DNA of 60,350 bases from DAOQAU01 sp964640325 (GCA_964640325.1 CAZXID010000011.1:1-60350), one strand, 5' to 3'; counted from the stretch's first letter, positions 1 through 9,732 are shown. The notes: a model not told the origin generated them from the letters alone. Program-made: numbers and translations.

Positions 1-96
1 TGTATTTGAACATATTCTCACCCTCTCATGAAAATTTGTTCTAGGCAAGCCCCTATATAAATTTTACAGGTTAAAAATACGTTATATAAATTATCT

Positions 97-1044
97 TTAT
101 TCAAGGTAGTTATTTATCATTTCTTTGCATTTTTCTCTACATTCCTCTTTTGAAAGATTTTTCTCCTGATTGCTTTTTTCTTGACAAATTATAAAAGACA
201 AAATTTCTTTCACTTCTTGATTTTCAGGATCCAAGTTTATGGCAACTGACAAGTCATTTTTTGCCTCGGCCGGTTTTTTCATAATTGCATTAACAAGTCC
301 TAACAATTTATATGCATCAACATCTTCAGGGTTATAGCTTATTATTTGTTTGCACTGTTTAAGCATAAGATCAACTTTACCCATTTTGGCAAAGAAATTC
401 GCAAGTATTTTGTCAAATTCCCTAGGGAAAGCAGGGAGTTTTGATAATCTGACATATTCATTAATAATTTTTGTCATTTTTTGTTCGTCATCTTCATCAC
501 AAAGTGCTTCTTCGCATCTGTTCATATAAAACTGTGTTCGCACATCAGCCCCGAATTTGAACTCACAGTCTTTTAACGATTCAAGAGCCTCATTATATTT
601 TCCTTGCAAATACTGTGAAATACCCAACTTCATGAAGCAATCGTTATTTTCTCTGTTAATTCCCATGGCTTTTTTGTAAAATTCTTCAGCTGCTTGGAAA
701 TCTTTTAAATTATAAAGGACAGTTGCCATATTGTGCAGAATTAAAAAATCTTTGTCTGAAGATTTCAATAATTTTTCCAAATAAATTTTGGCTTTTTCAT
801 AGTTTTCTAATTTGGCATAACAAATACCTATATATTTTGATGATTCATTATAATTTGGGCTTTGCGATTCCAAAGATAGTAACAGCCCCAATGCTTCTTT
901 ATATTTTTCTTTTTGAAACTTTTTTAACGCTTTTGAATAAATTTTGCCCAATGATTTTGAAGAGCCGAGGCTAAAAAACCAAATCCAAAGAATTATAAAA
1001 AATATGGAAAAAATTATTAGAATTATAGATATTGAATTTATCAA
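97..1044 (-). CDS. Membrane-anchored TPR protein
   Basis: A 315-residue protein with one N-terminal hydrophobic segment (about residues 4-26), followed by tandem tetratricopeptide repeats (for example ALGLLLSLESQSPNYNES and AEEFYKKAMGINREN). TPR arrays bind proteins and scaffold complexes; the anchor suggests the repeats lie in the cytoplasm or periplasm at the inner membrane. It is the last gene of a three-gene operon: its ATG overlaps the stop of the FliN/FliY-like gene by 4 bases. A role in motility or chemotaxis is inferred only from that neighbour. No catalytic motif is visible. Confidence 0.8.
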   Translation of the reverse strand: MINSISIILIIFSIFFIILWIWFFSLGSSKSLGKIYSKALKKFQKEKYKEALGLLLSLESQSPNYNESSKYIGICYAKLENYEKAKIYLEKLLKSSDKDFLILHNMATVLYNLKDFQAAEEFYKKAMGINRENNDCFMKLGISQYLQGKYNEALESLKDCEFKFGADVRTQFYMNRCEEALCDEDDEQKMTKIINEYVRLSKLPAFPREFDKILANFFAKMGKVDLMLKQCKQIISYNPEDVDAYKLLGLVNAIMKKPAEAKNDLSVAINLDPENQEVKEILSFIICQEKSNQEKNLSKEECREKCKEMINNYLE

Positions 1045-1916
1045 AGATTTTTTATCCTTTCTTCAGGAGATATTATTTCTGTTATTTTTAAACCATAGTA
1101 ATCCTCAACTGCAAAAATTTGCGCTTTTGCAAATTCGGTTCCGTTAACAAAAACTCTAATGTCAGAGTTATTTAAGGTGTCAAGTTCGACTATAGAACCT
1201 CTTACAAGTTCTAATGCATATTTAATAGGGATTTGAGTTTTACCCAATTCTGCGGTTATATTTATTTTTACATCAGAAAGTCTTTCTAAGTCGGCAGGAT
1301 TTATTACAGTCTTTTTTATATCAAGCTCTGAATTCGTAATGCTGAGGAAATTTATCAAATTTTCTACGGTTTCGTAATTCAGAAGTAAATCAAAATCAAA
1401 CTCGTTTGTTTCATTAACTGTTATTTTATTATTAACTCCAAAATTTAATCCCAGGTGTTCAAAGGCGGTTTTGTATTCAGCATCTTCTTTTAATATAAGT
1501 GAAGCTTTTTCACCAAAAACAAGGTCTTTCCCGTATTTTATTTTAAAGGCCTCTTCCAACGATTTAAAAATTTGTTCAAGAAGTTTTTTTGTAGAATTTG
1601 TTTCAACTTCAGTGAGAACTCCACCGTAAGGTTTGTCTCCTTTGCCACACATCAGAATATCAGCAAGGTAAAACAAAAGTTTTTCGGGTAGTATTACAAT
1701 TAAAATCCCCTGTTGTTGCCCCATTAAATATTCAAGCTTGTAAAGCGCGTGATCTTTTATTAGATTTTCTGCCTTTTCTATTTTAGAATTTGATATTACT
1801 TGCAAGTCAATATTTTTACAGGCATCTTTATCAAGATTTTCTAAAATAGTTTTTTTAACCGCATCGTTAAAAAATTGAAAAAAATCTGATAACTGTTCTT
1901 TTTGAAGATTAACCAT
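1041..1916 (-). CDS. FliN/FliY-like motor-switch protein with C-terminal SpoA domain
   Basis: A 291-residue protein. The last 80 or so residues (LERLSDVKINITAELGKTQI, then IRVFVNGTEFAKAQIFAVED) have the layout of the SpoA (FliN/FliM C-terminal) domain that builds the flagellar C-ring or the type III secretion sorting platform. The first 200 residues contain a hydrophobic strand-helix region (GQQQGILIVILPEKLLFYLA) like the CheC-like part of FliY/FliM. It overlaps the upstream HD-like gene by 8 bases and the downstream TPR gene by 4 bases, so the three are probably co-translated. No other flagellar genes are in the window, so function is assigned by family only. Confidence 0.72.
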   Translation of the reverse strand: MVNLQKEQLSDFFQFFNDAVKKTILENLDKDACKNIDLQVISNSKIEKAENLIKDHALYKLEYLMGQQQGILIVILPEKLLFYLADILMCGKGDKPYGGVLTEVETNSTKKLLEQIFKSLEEAFKIKYGKDLVFGEKASLILKEDAEYKTAFEHLGLNFGVNNKITVNETNEFDFDLLLNYETVENLINFLSITNSELDIKKTVINPADLERLSDVKINITAELGKTQIPIKYALELVRGSIVELDTLNNSDIRVFVNGTEFAKAQIFAVEDYYGLKITEIISPEERIKNL

Positions 1917-2667
1917 CCAGCCCCCTCATAATTCTTATAAATTTATGCAAAACATATATATTGAATTTATAGCCACCACATTGTAGCATAATTTCCAATA
2001 TTTTTTCTTTTTGTATCTTTTGTGTTAACAATCTATCATAAAAGTGCGCTATGGCTATAATATGGTGATTAGGAATAATTTTTTCCAAATTAAATGAAGA
2101 CAGGTCATAATTATCCATCCATAATTTTGCGCAAAGTGCAATTTCTTCTGGCATTTTTTTTTGATTAAGCAAAATGTCATAGCCTGCTTGTGCAAAAAGT
2201 TTTTTAAAATCTTTTTTTCTTAAATCTTCGGGCTTGAATTTTGTTATGCCAATGCTGTGATAATAAGCGCCTTGTCGAAGTTTATCCAACTGTTCTTCGT
2301 TGTATTTAAGCTCTTTTCCTATTAGCAGAGCCAGCTCTGAAACTCTCTCTGCTTGATTTTCACAAAAGATTATATAGCCGTTTTCATCAACGTCAAAATT
2401 GTGCTGAGAAGATTCTTTATTCTCTTCATAAGTTTCACTTTCAACCTCAATGGGTTTTTCTTCGGGCAATATCTCAATCTGCTTCTTTTCAGGTTCTTGA
2501 TTGGTATAAATGTCTTTAAAATACAGTTTCAGAAGAAGTTCAGGAGTTATTTTTGTGCCCGCAGGGTACAAAATCTTCCCGTCTTGGTTAATAATATCGG
2601 TTTCAAATATTTCACTGTTTATATAATCAAGTGAATAAACTTTGTACATAACACTCTTCTTTTTCAT
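1909..2667 (-). CDS. HD-domain-like (degenerate HD-GYP) protein
   Basis: A 252-residue protein and first gene of the three-gene operon. The N-terminal 70 residues (TDIINQDGKILYPAGTKITP) resemble the short domain found before HD-GYP phosphodiesterases. The region from about 105 onward (VSELALLIGKELKYNEEQLD, LRQGAYYHSIGITKF) aligns in style with the HD-GYP core, with HSIG where such proteins have HDIG and most other metal ligands missing. It is therefore probably a non-catalytic relative acting as a sensor or adaptor for the switch protein encoded next. The 8-base overlap with the following gene supports joint expression. Confidence 0.55.
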   Translation of the reverse strand: MKKKSVMYKVYSLDYINSEIFETDIINQDGKILYPAGTKITPELLLKLYFKDIYTNQEPEKKQIEILPEEKPIEVESETYEENKESSQHNFDVDENGYIIFCENQAERVSELALLIGKELKYNEEQLDKLRQGAYYHSIGITKFKPEDLRKKDFKKLFAQAGYDILLNQKKMPEEIALCAKLWMDNYDLSSFNLEKIIPNHHIIAIAHFYDRLLTQKIQKEKILEIMLQCGGYKFNIYVLHKFIRIMRGLDG

Positions 2668-2808
2668 ACTTAAATCGGACTTCTACCTGAACTCAGCATG
2701 GTTTGGTTCGTTTATAATTGACATTATACCATATTTTTAAAAAATATTTATTAATTTTTTTATAAGCTCAAGGTTGAAAAATGCCCGGAAAAATGTTAAC
2801 ATAAGGAC

Positions 2809-3381
2809 ATGAATGAAATTAAAATAAATTCAGAATTAGCTGAATATGTAAATGATTATTATTACATATCAAACAAGACAAATTTGCCCAAAATTGGTCA
2901 ACAGGGTTGCTGTAACACTTCGGTTTTAAAAAATTATTATGAAGAAGATATAAATGACGCTGCCTTTATCTCCGATGCCGCAAAAAAAAGGCTTGATGCA
3001 GATAAATTTTCTCAGGAAGGATCAACTCTGACGCCTGAAGAAAAAAAAGAAGTCGAAAAGCTCAAAGAAATTGACCGTGAAGTCCGCGCTCATGAACAAA
3101 AACATATTGCCGCTTCTGCGGGGATAAATGCCTCCAGCCCCGATTATACTTATGTGACTGGTCCGGATGGAAAGAGTTATGCGGTGGAAGGAAAAGTTAA
3201 TGTAAGCTTTAGAGAAAGTTCTGATCCCAAAGAAACAATCAGAAGGGCGCAGATAATGAAATCTGCGGCGATGGCGCCGTCAGATCCTTCAGGGCAGGAT
3301 TTTGCCGCTGCGGAACAAGCCCAGCAAGCAATAGATAAGGCTGAACAAAAATTGACAAAAGAAAATTATGATAAAATTTAA
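2809..3381 (+). CDS. SprA-related putative metalloprotease
   Basis: A 190-residue protein whose central section (EVRAHEQKHIAASAGIN, then YVTGPDGKSYAVEGKVN) matches the SprA-related family (PF12118), described as a putative metalloprotease catalytic domain. The HExxH zinc motif is visible as HEQKH at residues 95-99. No signal peptide is seen. The start ATG has AAGGAC just upstream. The gene stands alone, divergent from the FliN-like operon and upstream of a membrane glycosyltransferase. Substrate unknown. Confidence 0.7.
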   Translation: MNEIKINSELAEYVNDYYYISNKTNLPKIGQQGCCNTSVLKNYYEEDINDAAFISDAAKKRLDADKFSQEGSTLTPEEKKEVEKLKEIDREVRAHEQKHIAASAGINASSPDYTYVTGPDGKSYAVEGKVNVSFRESSDPKETIRRAQIMKSAAMAPSDPSGQDFAAAEQAQQAIDKAEQKLTKENYDKI

Positions 3382-3445
3382 AATGATGTTTAATTTTATT
3401 TTTTTTGATATGATTTTTTAAGTATAGAATTGGATAACAAGAAGA

Positions 3446-5098
3446 TTGATAAAAACAAACTTACTTAAAAATAAGTCTTTTTTGTGGCTTTTACTAATAA
3501 TTTTTGTTAGTATTTTTTTGCGAATAATTGGTATAAATAAGCAAGAAGGCTTGTGGTATGATGAAGCGGTAATTTATACCCAAGCAGTGCAAAGCTCATT
3601 TTTTGAAATAATTAAATCGTGTTTACAAAATGATGTACATTTTCCTGCTTATCAAATTATTTTACACTTTTGGATTAATTTATTTGGCAATGATGATGTT
3701 ATATTGAGATTATTTTCTGTTTTGTGTTCAATTTTAACTGTGATAGCCGGTTTTTTTGCAGGTAAAGAACTAAAAGACAGCAAAACAGGATTAATTTGTG
3801 CTTCGTTGTTTGGAGTAAATTCATTTTTGATATATTACGCCCAAGAAGTAAAATTTTACTCATTAATTTCTTTGTTGGCGATTCTCAGTGTTTATTTCAT
3901 TTTAAGAATAAAAAATCAGAACAAAATTAAAGATTATATATACTTTCTAATAACAAATTTTGTGCTTTTGCATACATTCACACTTGCATTTATTTTTGTC
4001 TTTTGGCAGTGTCTTTTTTTTCTTATTTATATAATAAAATTTAGCACAATTTCAGTCAAAAAATATTTGTTGACAATTTTTGTTTTAGCAATTTCTTTTT
4101 TGCCTTTAAGCATATATGTTTTTATTAATATGAAGAGGTATTTGGCAACGGCCGATGTTTTTTATTATGACAAAAATTTTATATTTATCCTTTTACAGAA
4201 TTGGTTTTCACCGGTATTAACCGGGTTGTTGAATAATTTAAGGAATTATTTTCCGCAGATAAACATTTTTGCGATAATATTGATTTTTATTCCGATAATT
4301 TTATATCTGGTTTCAATAGTAAAAGCTTTATTGCAAAAAGATTTTGCAATAGTAATTTTTTTATCTGGTTTTTCTTTTATTTTGAGTGAAATTATTTTGT
4401 GCAAATATACAAATTTTTGTTTAATATCAAGATATACAATTATTGCTTTGCCCCTGACTATCCTTATTGCTGCCTATGGAATCAGTAATTTTAAAAAAAT
4501 CGGAACTTTTATTTTGTCATTTTTGCTTTTTGTAAATTTGAGTTATATATTTTTAATCAATACAAGCGCTCCCAAAATGACCAGAATAGGAGGGTATAAA
4601 TTACCTGCCGAAATAATTAACAAGTATCATCCAAATAATAAATCAATAATAATACTTCCAATTAGAACAAATCTTTTCGATAAGTATTTAAAATGTGATT
4701 GTAAAAAAATAAGCTTTTTAACCATCGTGTCAAGTGGGTTTTTGAATGAAGAATTTAAAAATAATTCCTATGATAAAATTAGAAATTATTTAAAAAACCC
4801 ATATCCAATGATTCTTGAGGATTATATTTCTAAAAACATCATAGATTTAATTCCTGAGGGACAATACCTCTTTTTAATTTCAGACAAAAATTTTAATATA
4901 TATAACAAAGACATTTTACAAAAAATAGTGAATAATTCGAAGGTTTATTATTCTCAGCCGTTATTATTTATGAAGCTTACAAAAATAACGAATGACACGG
5001 AGCTTATTTGTAAAAAACACATGAGATTTATTGATTCGGTTTCCACTAAAAATTGGGGAATTATTGTCTTACAGAAAGAGAAGGCACGAAAATTTTAA
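3446..5098 (+). CDS. GT39-type (ArnT/PMT-like) membrane glycosyltransferase
   Basis: A 550-residue integral membrane protein with about ten hydrophobic segments up to residue 375 and a soluble C-terminal part. Near the N-terminus GLWYDEAVIY (residues 35-44) carries the acidic WxDE motif of the first periplasmic loop in GT39/ArnT-type enzymes, which transfer sugars from polyprenyl-phosphate donors. The start is TTG preceded by AACAAGAAGA. The nearby DPM1-type GT2 gene (5903) could supply a polyprenyl-phosphate sugar, a common pairing. Acceptor unknown. Confidence 0.72.
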   Translation: MIKTNLLKNKSFLWLLLIIFVSIFLRIIGINKQEGLWYDEAVIYTQAVQSSFFEIIKSCLQNDVHFPAYQIILHFWINLFGNDDVILRLFSVLCSILTVIAGFFAGKELKDSKTGLICASLFGVNSFLIYYAQEVKFYSLISLLAILSVYFILRIKNQNKIKDYIYFLITNFVLLHTFTLAFIFVFWQCLFFLIYIIKFSTISVKKYLLTIFVLAISFLPLSIYVFINMKRYLATADVFYYDKNFIFILLQNWFSPVLTGLLNNLRNYFPQINIFAIILIFIPIILYLVSIVKALLQKDFAIVIFLSGFSFILSEIILCKYTNFCLISRYTIIALPLTILIAAYGISNFKKIGTFILSFLLFVNLSYIFLINTSAPKMTRIGGYKLPAEIINKYHPNNKSIIILPIRTNLFDKYLKCDCKKISFLTIVSSGFLNEEFKNNSYDKIRNYLKNPYPMILEDYISKNIIDLIPEGQYLFLISDKNFNIYNKDILQKIVNNSKVYYSQPLLFMKLTKITNDTELICKKHMRFIDSVSTKNWGIIVLQKEKARKF

Positions 5099-5112
5099 AA
5101 TCCTCCTTATCT

Positions 5113-5862
5113 TCAAAAATTGACTTTTTTAAGTACAATAAAAACTGACGAGCCCAAAGGCTTTTGTTTGATAGATTTATTTTCAAATTTTGTGATTTTA
5201 TACAAAAAATCATTTAAAAGAAAATGAGGGGTATCGACGTCAGAAACGATTTTTTTGTTTTTATTAAAAGCCAGATTTAGACGTTGGAAAAGCCTCGTGA
5301 AAAAAATAACCGGAGAAAGTAAAAACGGCCAAAATATAATTTTTTCTGTTGTTAATCCGGATTCTTTTATAAGATTAAAAATATCTTTTTTGCAAAATCT
5401 TTTTTTAATACCGACGGCAAGATCATGAATTCCGCAAAATTGATTTCCGGCAGGCAAGTTTAAAATTAATAAACCACCCTGATTTAACAAAGCAAATGCT
5501 TGTCTTAAAAAATCTTTCTGTTGAGCTTCATTTAAAAAGTATAAAACATCGAGAGAAGTGATTACGTCAAAAGTTTTTTGGTAATTTGTTTTGAAGTCTG
5601 TCAAAGATAATTTCTGAATTTCGATATTTTTTTCTTTGCAAAAATTAACTGCAAAATCCGAGAGGTCAAAGCCTTGAATATTTTTATATCCGGCAGATGT
5701 TAGAAAAGAAATTAAGCCGCCGGTTCCGCATCCTGCATCGAGAATTTCAATGTTTTTATCGCAAGAAAGGTTGCATAAGACGAGTTCATGCAAAGATTTA
5801 TACCACCAATGGTCCTTTTCCGCATTAAACATTTTTTCGTATTCAATAAAAGAATTTAGCAT
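5113..5862 (-). CDS. Class I SAM-dependent methyltransferase
   Basis: A Rossmann-fold methyltransferase with motif I ILDAGCGTGGLI near residue 41, an acidic loop QGFDLSDFAV, and the later strand VITSLDVLYF followed by GGLLILNLPA, typical of methyltransferase family 11/23. The frame is open to an ATG at 5904, but that ATG shares a CATG palindrome with the divergent GT2 start and would leave no promoter room, so I chose the ATG at 5862. The C-terminal tail (FTRLFQRLNLAF) is typical of enzymes acting on glycan or lipid substrates. It lies between two membrane glycosyltransferase genes, which suggests a glycolipid or glycan substrate. Confidence 0.75.
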   Translation of the reverse strand: MLNSFIEYEKMFNAEKDHWWYKSLHELVLCNLSCDKNIEILDAGCGTGGLISFLTSAGYKNIQGFDLSDFAVNFCKEKNIEIQKLSLTDFKTNYQKTFDVITSLDVLYFLNEAQQKDFLRQAFALLNQGGLLILNLPAGNQFCGIHDLAVGIKKRFCKKDIFNLIKESGLTTEKIIFWPFLLSPVIFFTRLFQRLNLAFNKNKKIVSDVDTPHFLLNDFLYKITKFENKSIKQKPLGSSVFIVLKKVNF

Positions 5863-5902
5863 TTTTTGATTATAATACAAATCTTTTGGTATAATAAATA
5901 AC

Positions 5903-6838
5903 ATGGAAAAAATTGTTGAAATTTCTGTAATAATACCTTGTTTTAATTGTGAACAAAGTTTGATAGAGCTTTATAAAAGGCTTTGCAATTCTTTGGAATC
6001 TATAAGTGAGGAATATGAGATTATTTTTATAAATGATGCAAGCCCTCAAAATGATTGGGATGTAATTCAAAAAATTTGCTTTGAAAATAAAAAAGTAAAA
6101 GGGATCAGCTTATCAAAAAATTTTGGTGAATATTATGCAATTACAGCAGGGCTTGAAAAAGCCTCAGGCAGCTGGATTATTGTAATGGACGGGGATCTTC
6201 AGGATTCACCTGAGGAAATTAAAAATTTGTATCAAAAAGCACAAAGCGGATTTGATATTGTTTTTGCTAAAAGAATTCGTCGTAAAGACGGGATTTTGAA
6301 AAAATTTTTTTCAGGGCTTTTTTACAAATTATTGTCATATTTAACCGACACGCAACAATGTGAATTAATAAATAATTTTGGAATATACAGCAAAAAATCA
6401 ATAAATGCGATTTTATCAATGAAAGAAAAAACCAGATTTTTCCCTGTGATGGCAAAGTGGATAGGGTTTAATAAAACTGATATAGAGGTCCAACATTATG
6501 AAAGAAAACATGGAAACTCTTCGTATAATTTTTCAAAACTGCTTGATTTAGCATTAAACACAATGCTGTCCTTTTCGGATAAGCCTTTAAAATTGACCGT
6601 AAGATTAGGGTTTTTGATTGTACTTTCTTCTTTTATTTTTGCTATGTACGTTATTTTTGAACATTATTTTATGGAAGCTGAGATAACCAAAGGCTGGGCG
6701 AGCCTTATGGTTTCAATATGGTTTTTATCAGGGCTTTTAATAATGATTTTAGGAATTTTGAGTTTTTATATAAGCAAAATATTTGAAGAGGTCAAAAATA
6801 GACCGCTTTATATTATTAAAGATGAAATTAACATTTAG
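5903..6838 (+). CDS. GT2 glycosyltransferase, DPM1/GtrB/ArnC-like, with two C-terminal TM helices
   Basis: A 311-residue protein that begins VSVIIP-like (EISVIIPCFNCEQSLIELY), has the nucleotide-binding FINDASPQND region and the metal-binding DGDLQDSPEE, the hallmark of polyprenyl-phosphate mannose/glucose synthases. Two hydrophobic helices follow (about 232-255 and 267-292), as in GtrB, which moves a sugar from UDP/GDP to polyprenyl phosphate on the inner membrane face. Its product could feed the GT39-type enzyme encoded at 3446. It is divergent from the methyltransferase and its stop overlaps the end of the convergent secreted-protein gene by 4 bases. Confidence 0.82.
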   Translation: MEKIVEISVIIPCFNCEQSLIELYKRLCNSLESISEEYEIIFINDASPQNDWDVIQKICFENKKVKGISLSKNFGEYYAITAGLEKASGSWIIVMDGDLQDSPEEIKNLYQKAQSGFDIVFAKRIRRKDGILKKFFSGLFYKLLSYLTDTQQCELINNFGIYSKKSINAILSMKEKTRFFPVMAKWIGFNKTDIEVQHYERKHGNSSYNFSKLLDLALNTMLSFSDKPLKLTVRLGFLIVLSSFIFAMYVIFEHYFMEAEITKGWASLMVSIWFLSGLLIMILGILSFYISKIFEEVKNRPLYIIKDEINI

Positions 6839-7551
6839 TTAAGATAAAGTTCCAAATCATTTTGCAAGATGAAAGTAACTGTTTTCCCGGGAGAAGCTTT
6901 GTAGTTTACGCCCTTATTTACGGTACAAATAAGAACGCCCAAACCTGCAGCTGTGCCTGTTATTACAGGGAATAGAGCAACTGCGGCAATTCCTCCGGTA
7001 AAAACAGTCCCGACAGCATAGGCAACGACAGCTGCCATAGCAACCATTGCAGCACCTGCAATTACGCCTAATTCAAGTATTATTTTAGGCAAATTGGCAT
7101 ATGCCGGAGATTTTAGTTCGCCTTTCTTTTTATCAACATTAGCACTAAGATTTATCGTCTGGCCTGAAGGGAGCTTTACCTGTTTTATTACAACAAGTGC
7201 TCTTGCGTTTCTGTTAAAAGATTTTGCCTTGACTTGGTTTTCCACAACCCCGATAAATTCGGTTCCTTTTTGCAGTGCTATTTTTCCATCGCTTGAAAGC
7301 AAATTTTCGGAAAGAACAAAATCAACTTTGTCACCGACCTGTGCTTTATTTGCGTTAAATTTTTGTGCAAATGCAAGCTTCATTTGCGAATTTTTAGGGA
7401 TAATAACTTTTACTTTTGAAATTTCAATGGAATCTTTCAGCGGCATATTTTGTTCAGGGACACTAATTGCCTCTTGTGTAAAAGCCGAATTAAAAGTTGC
7501 CATAACAAACAACAAAAATGTTGCAGTAACCTTTTGAAATGTCTTTTTCAT
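6835..7551 (-). CDS. Exported protein with beta-rich domain and glycine-rich hydrophobic tail
   Basis: A 238-residue protein with a clear signal peptide (KKTFQKVTATFLLFVMATFN, cleavage near SAFTQEA). Residues 48-150 form a beta-rich domain (FAQKFNANKAQVGDKVDFVL, then LQKGTEFIGVVENQVKAKSF), and residues 160-215 are hydrophobic and rich in Gly and Ala. The layout suggests an envelope protein with a membrane-inserted hairpin. I do not recognise a named family. It is convergent with the GT2 gene and sits upstream of nothing else on its strand except the MlaA fusion further right. Confidence 0.7.
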   Translation of the reverse strand: MKKTFQKVTATFLLFVMATFNSAFTQEAISVPEQNMPLKDSIEISKVKVIIPKNSQMKLAFAQKFNANKAQVGDKVDFVLSENLLSSDGKIALQKGTEFIGVVENQVKAKSFNRNARALVVIKQVKLPSGQTINLSANVDKKKGELKSPAYANLPKIILELGVIAGAAMVAMAAVVAYAVGTVFTGGIAAVALFPVITGTAAGLGVLICTVNKGVNYKASPGKTVTFILQNDLELYLN

Positions 7552-7638
7552 ATTTTCTCCAATTTCTTAAATGTAACCTTCAGGAATGTTGAAATTATAT
7601 CATTTCAAATAAATAAGCGCAAGATTTTTGTTAAGTTT

Positions 7639-9732
7639 TTACCTAAGAGATAAATTTGTTTTTTCAAAACGAGGTTTTATTATTTTTACAAATAAATTTT
7701 TTCTTTCATTTATTTTTTCTTGTTTAGGGTTTGAGTTTTTTAATTTGATTTCATTTTTGAACTCATCAAGAAATTCTTTTCTGTACAAATACCCGAGATG
7801 AGAGCCGTTGCTGAAGTATAGGGCTTTGTCCTGCGCCTGATTTTTAAGCCATGCAAGTTGTTTTGAATTAACAAAATAATCATCAACGGTGTGATAAATT
7901 TTATAATCGGTATTATTTTTTAAATAATCGGCAACAGAATACAAGCTTGATTCATAATCAACCTGTTCATAAGATTTTTTTCCATCTTCTATAACATATT
8001 TTTTTGCGTAATCTTCAAAAGTCATATTATTTACTTCTTGATGAATTAAATCTTTTTTGCATCGGGAACATTTTTCCACGGAAAAAACAGTATCTGCCAG
8101 TTTTTGCTTCATGACAAAGCCGGTAATAAGCTTTGCTTCATCATCATCAAAAGGTAAATAGACTGATTCGCAAGGATTTTGAGCAGAAAGTTCTTCTGTT
8201 TTTTTAATAACTTTTTGAACGGTAACCGCCGCGCGCATTTTTATATCTGTAGGATTGTTTTTCCACTCCTGCGCGTATTTGTCTATTTGCCGTTGAGCAA
8301 ACATAAGCTCAATAGGAGGATTAATCGCGATGAATTTTGAAACTCCCAAAATGTTTTCTTTGTTCTCTTTTGCGGCAGTAAATAGTGTAACCAAGCCGCC
8401 AAAGGAGCTTCCTACAATAATTTTATCACTAAACTGACATTTATTTTGAAATTCAAGCCTGTTAATAATTTTTAAGGTTAAAATCCTTGCAAAATCAGCA
8501 TCTTTGGAAGGAAAGCCGGGCTTATAATTATCGGGCATACATTTGATAAATTCCCAATTAAAAGGACTTCCCAGAACAATTACAGAATAGCCTTGCTCAT
8601 AAAGTATTCTTGTCATAGTGGTAGAATGTTCTGCCATAACACCTTCGCCGATTGCAGGATAAATTATCGCGACAGGAGAATTTTTATCCGCTTGCAGAAT
8701 ATATCTGTAAGTGTATTTTGAGCATTTGTCGTCAAATCTTATTGATGATTTTTTGATTTTTTTCTCAAAATCGTTGTTCCATAATGAAGTCTGTGCCCAT
8801 TTTGATTTTTTGGGATTTTCTTTATCAAGCAAGACTGTACGCATAGCATCGACAAGAGGGCTTTGAGGATTAAAGTTTTTTAATTCTATATCGGCATAAA
8901 TCGGTACGGATAAACTGACATCAATATTACCATCGTCAATTTTTGTTTTACCCGCAAGGGTTTGATTATCCGAAGCTGTTTTTTCAAGAAAAATATTGCT
9001 TCTGTCCAGATTGTTGTTTTTAATAAAACTTTCTACCCCGTCGATTTGTCTTAAAACCTCGTAAGGATCGGCGCAGGTTTGTTCTAAGGTTTTTATCGCA
9101 GGTTGCATACAGGCGGAATTATTTATAAAAAAAACAGTTGAAGCAATTATAGAAAAAGGGCCCAGAACATAAGAACAGGGATTAAAAGGACAGTCAAGAA
9201 TTTTGCCGATAACCGTTCTCAGGTTGCCATGAACAATCGGAAGAACAATGTAGGGACCTTGTTTGACTTTGTAGTGGTACAAAACTTGGGCTATGTCTTC
9301 TTGGTTCAGTTCAATTTTAAATTTTGTTTTTGCCGGATCCCAAAGTCCGCCCAATCCCATTGTTGTATTTATGAAAAACCTTGCCGTCTCCTGTTTTGAA
9401 GCGTGAAAATCTTTCTGCAAAAGACAGCTTGTTACTCTTACGGGGAAGTTAATATTATTATAAGCGTTTTGGAGTCTTTCCATACCGTATTTTGGCAAAA
9501 TCGAAGACCAAACCACATCAATCGGTTTTACCAGATATTTATTTAATTTAAGGTTGAACAAGAAAAGTTTACGATTAAATTTTTCACATTTATCTTTGCC
9601 GCAAAATTCATACGAATAATCTGGAAAGTTTTTTTCTGCACCTATGTTTGTGACACAAAGCGCTGCATTTTGTAGCCAGAAAATTAAAAAAACAGCTGCC
9701 AAAATAGGCGAAAATAAATTTCTTTTTGCCAA
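7639..9732 (-). CDS. MlaA (VacJ)-like domain fused to an alpha/beta hydrolase
   Basis: A 697-residue protein from a TTG at 9732, chosen because GAGAGG lies 5 bases upstream and translation then begins MAKRNLFSPILAAVFLIF, a good signal peptide. The longer frame to 9789 runs through a repeat and spoils the signal. Residues about 36-231 are MlaA-like (FNRKLFLFNLKLNKYLVKPI, NTTMGLGGLWDPA, LPIVHGNLRTVIG), the outer-membrane part of retrograde phospholipid transport. MlaA proteins are about 230-250 residues, so the rest is extra. Residues about 341-671 form an alpha/beta hydrolase with nucleophile elbow GSSFGG (Ser about 443) and a late GSHLGY histidine. The lipobox candidate AALC is not canonical. 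Confidence 0.8.
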   Translation of the reverse strand: MAKRNLFSPILAAVFLIFWLQNAALCVTNIGAEKNFPDYSYEFCGKDKCEKFNRKLFLFNLKLNKYLVKPIDVVWSSILPKYGMERLQNAYNNINFPVRVTSCLLQKDFHASKQETARFFINTTMGLGGLWDPAKTKFKIELNQEDIAQVLYHYKVKQGPYIVLPIVHGNLRTVIGKILDCPFNPCSYVLGPFSIIASTVFFINNSACMQPAIKTLEQTCADPYEVLRQIDGVESFIKNNNLDRSNIFLEKTASDNQTLAGKTKIDDGNIDVSLSVPIYADIELKNFNPQSPLVDAMRTVLLDKENPKKSKWAQTSLWNNDFEKKIKKSSIRFDDKCSKYTYRYILQADKNSPVAIIYPAIGEGVMAEHSTTMTRILYEQGYSVIVLGSPFNWEFIKCMPDNYKPGFPSKDADFARILTLKIINRLEFQNKCQFSDKIIVGSSFGGLVTLFTAAKENKENILGVSKFIAINPPIELMFAQRQIDKYAQEWKNNPTDIKMRAAVTVQKVIKKTEELSAQNPCESVYLPFDDDEAKLITGFVMKQKLADTVFSVEKCSRCKKDLIHQEVNNMTFEDYAKKYVIEDGKKSYEQVDYESSLYSVADYLKNNTDYKIYHTVDDYFVNSKQLAWLKNQAQDKALYFSNGSHLGYLYRKEFLDEFKNEIKLKNSNPKQEKINERKNLFVKIIKPRFEKTNLSLR

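Noticed and set aside
2774..2802. TTGAAA-17-TAACAT promoter before the SprA-like gene
   Set aside because: The -10 box would end 6 bases before the ATG, leaving no leader for the AAGGAC site; the match is probably chance.
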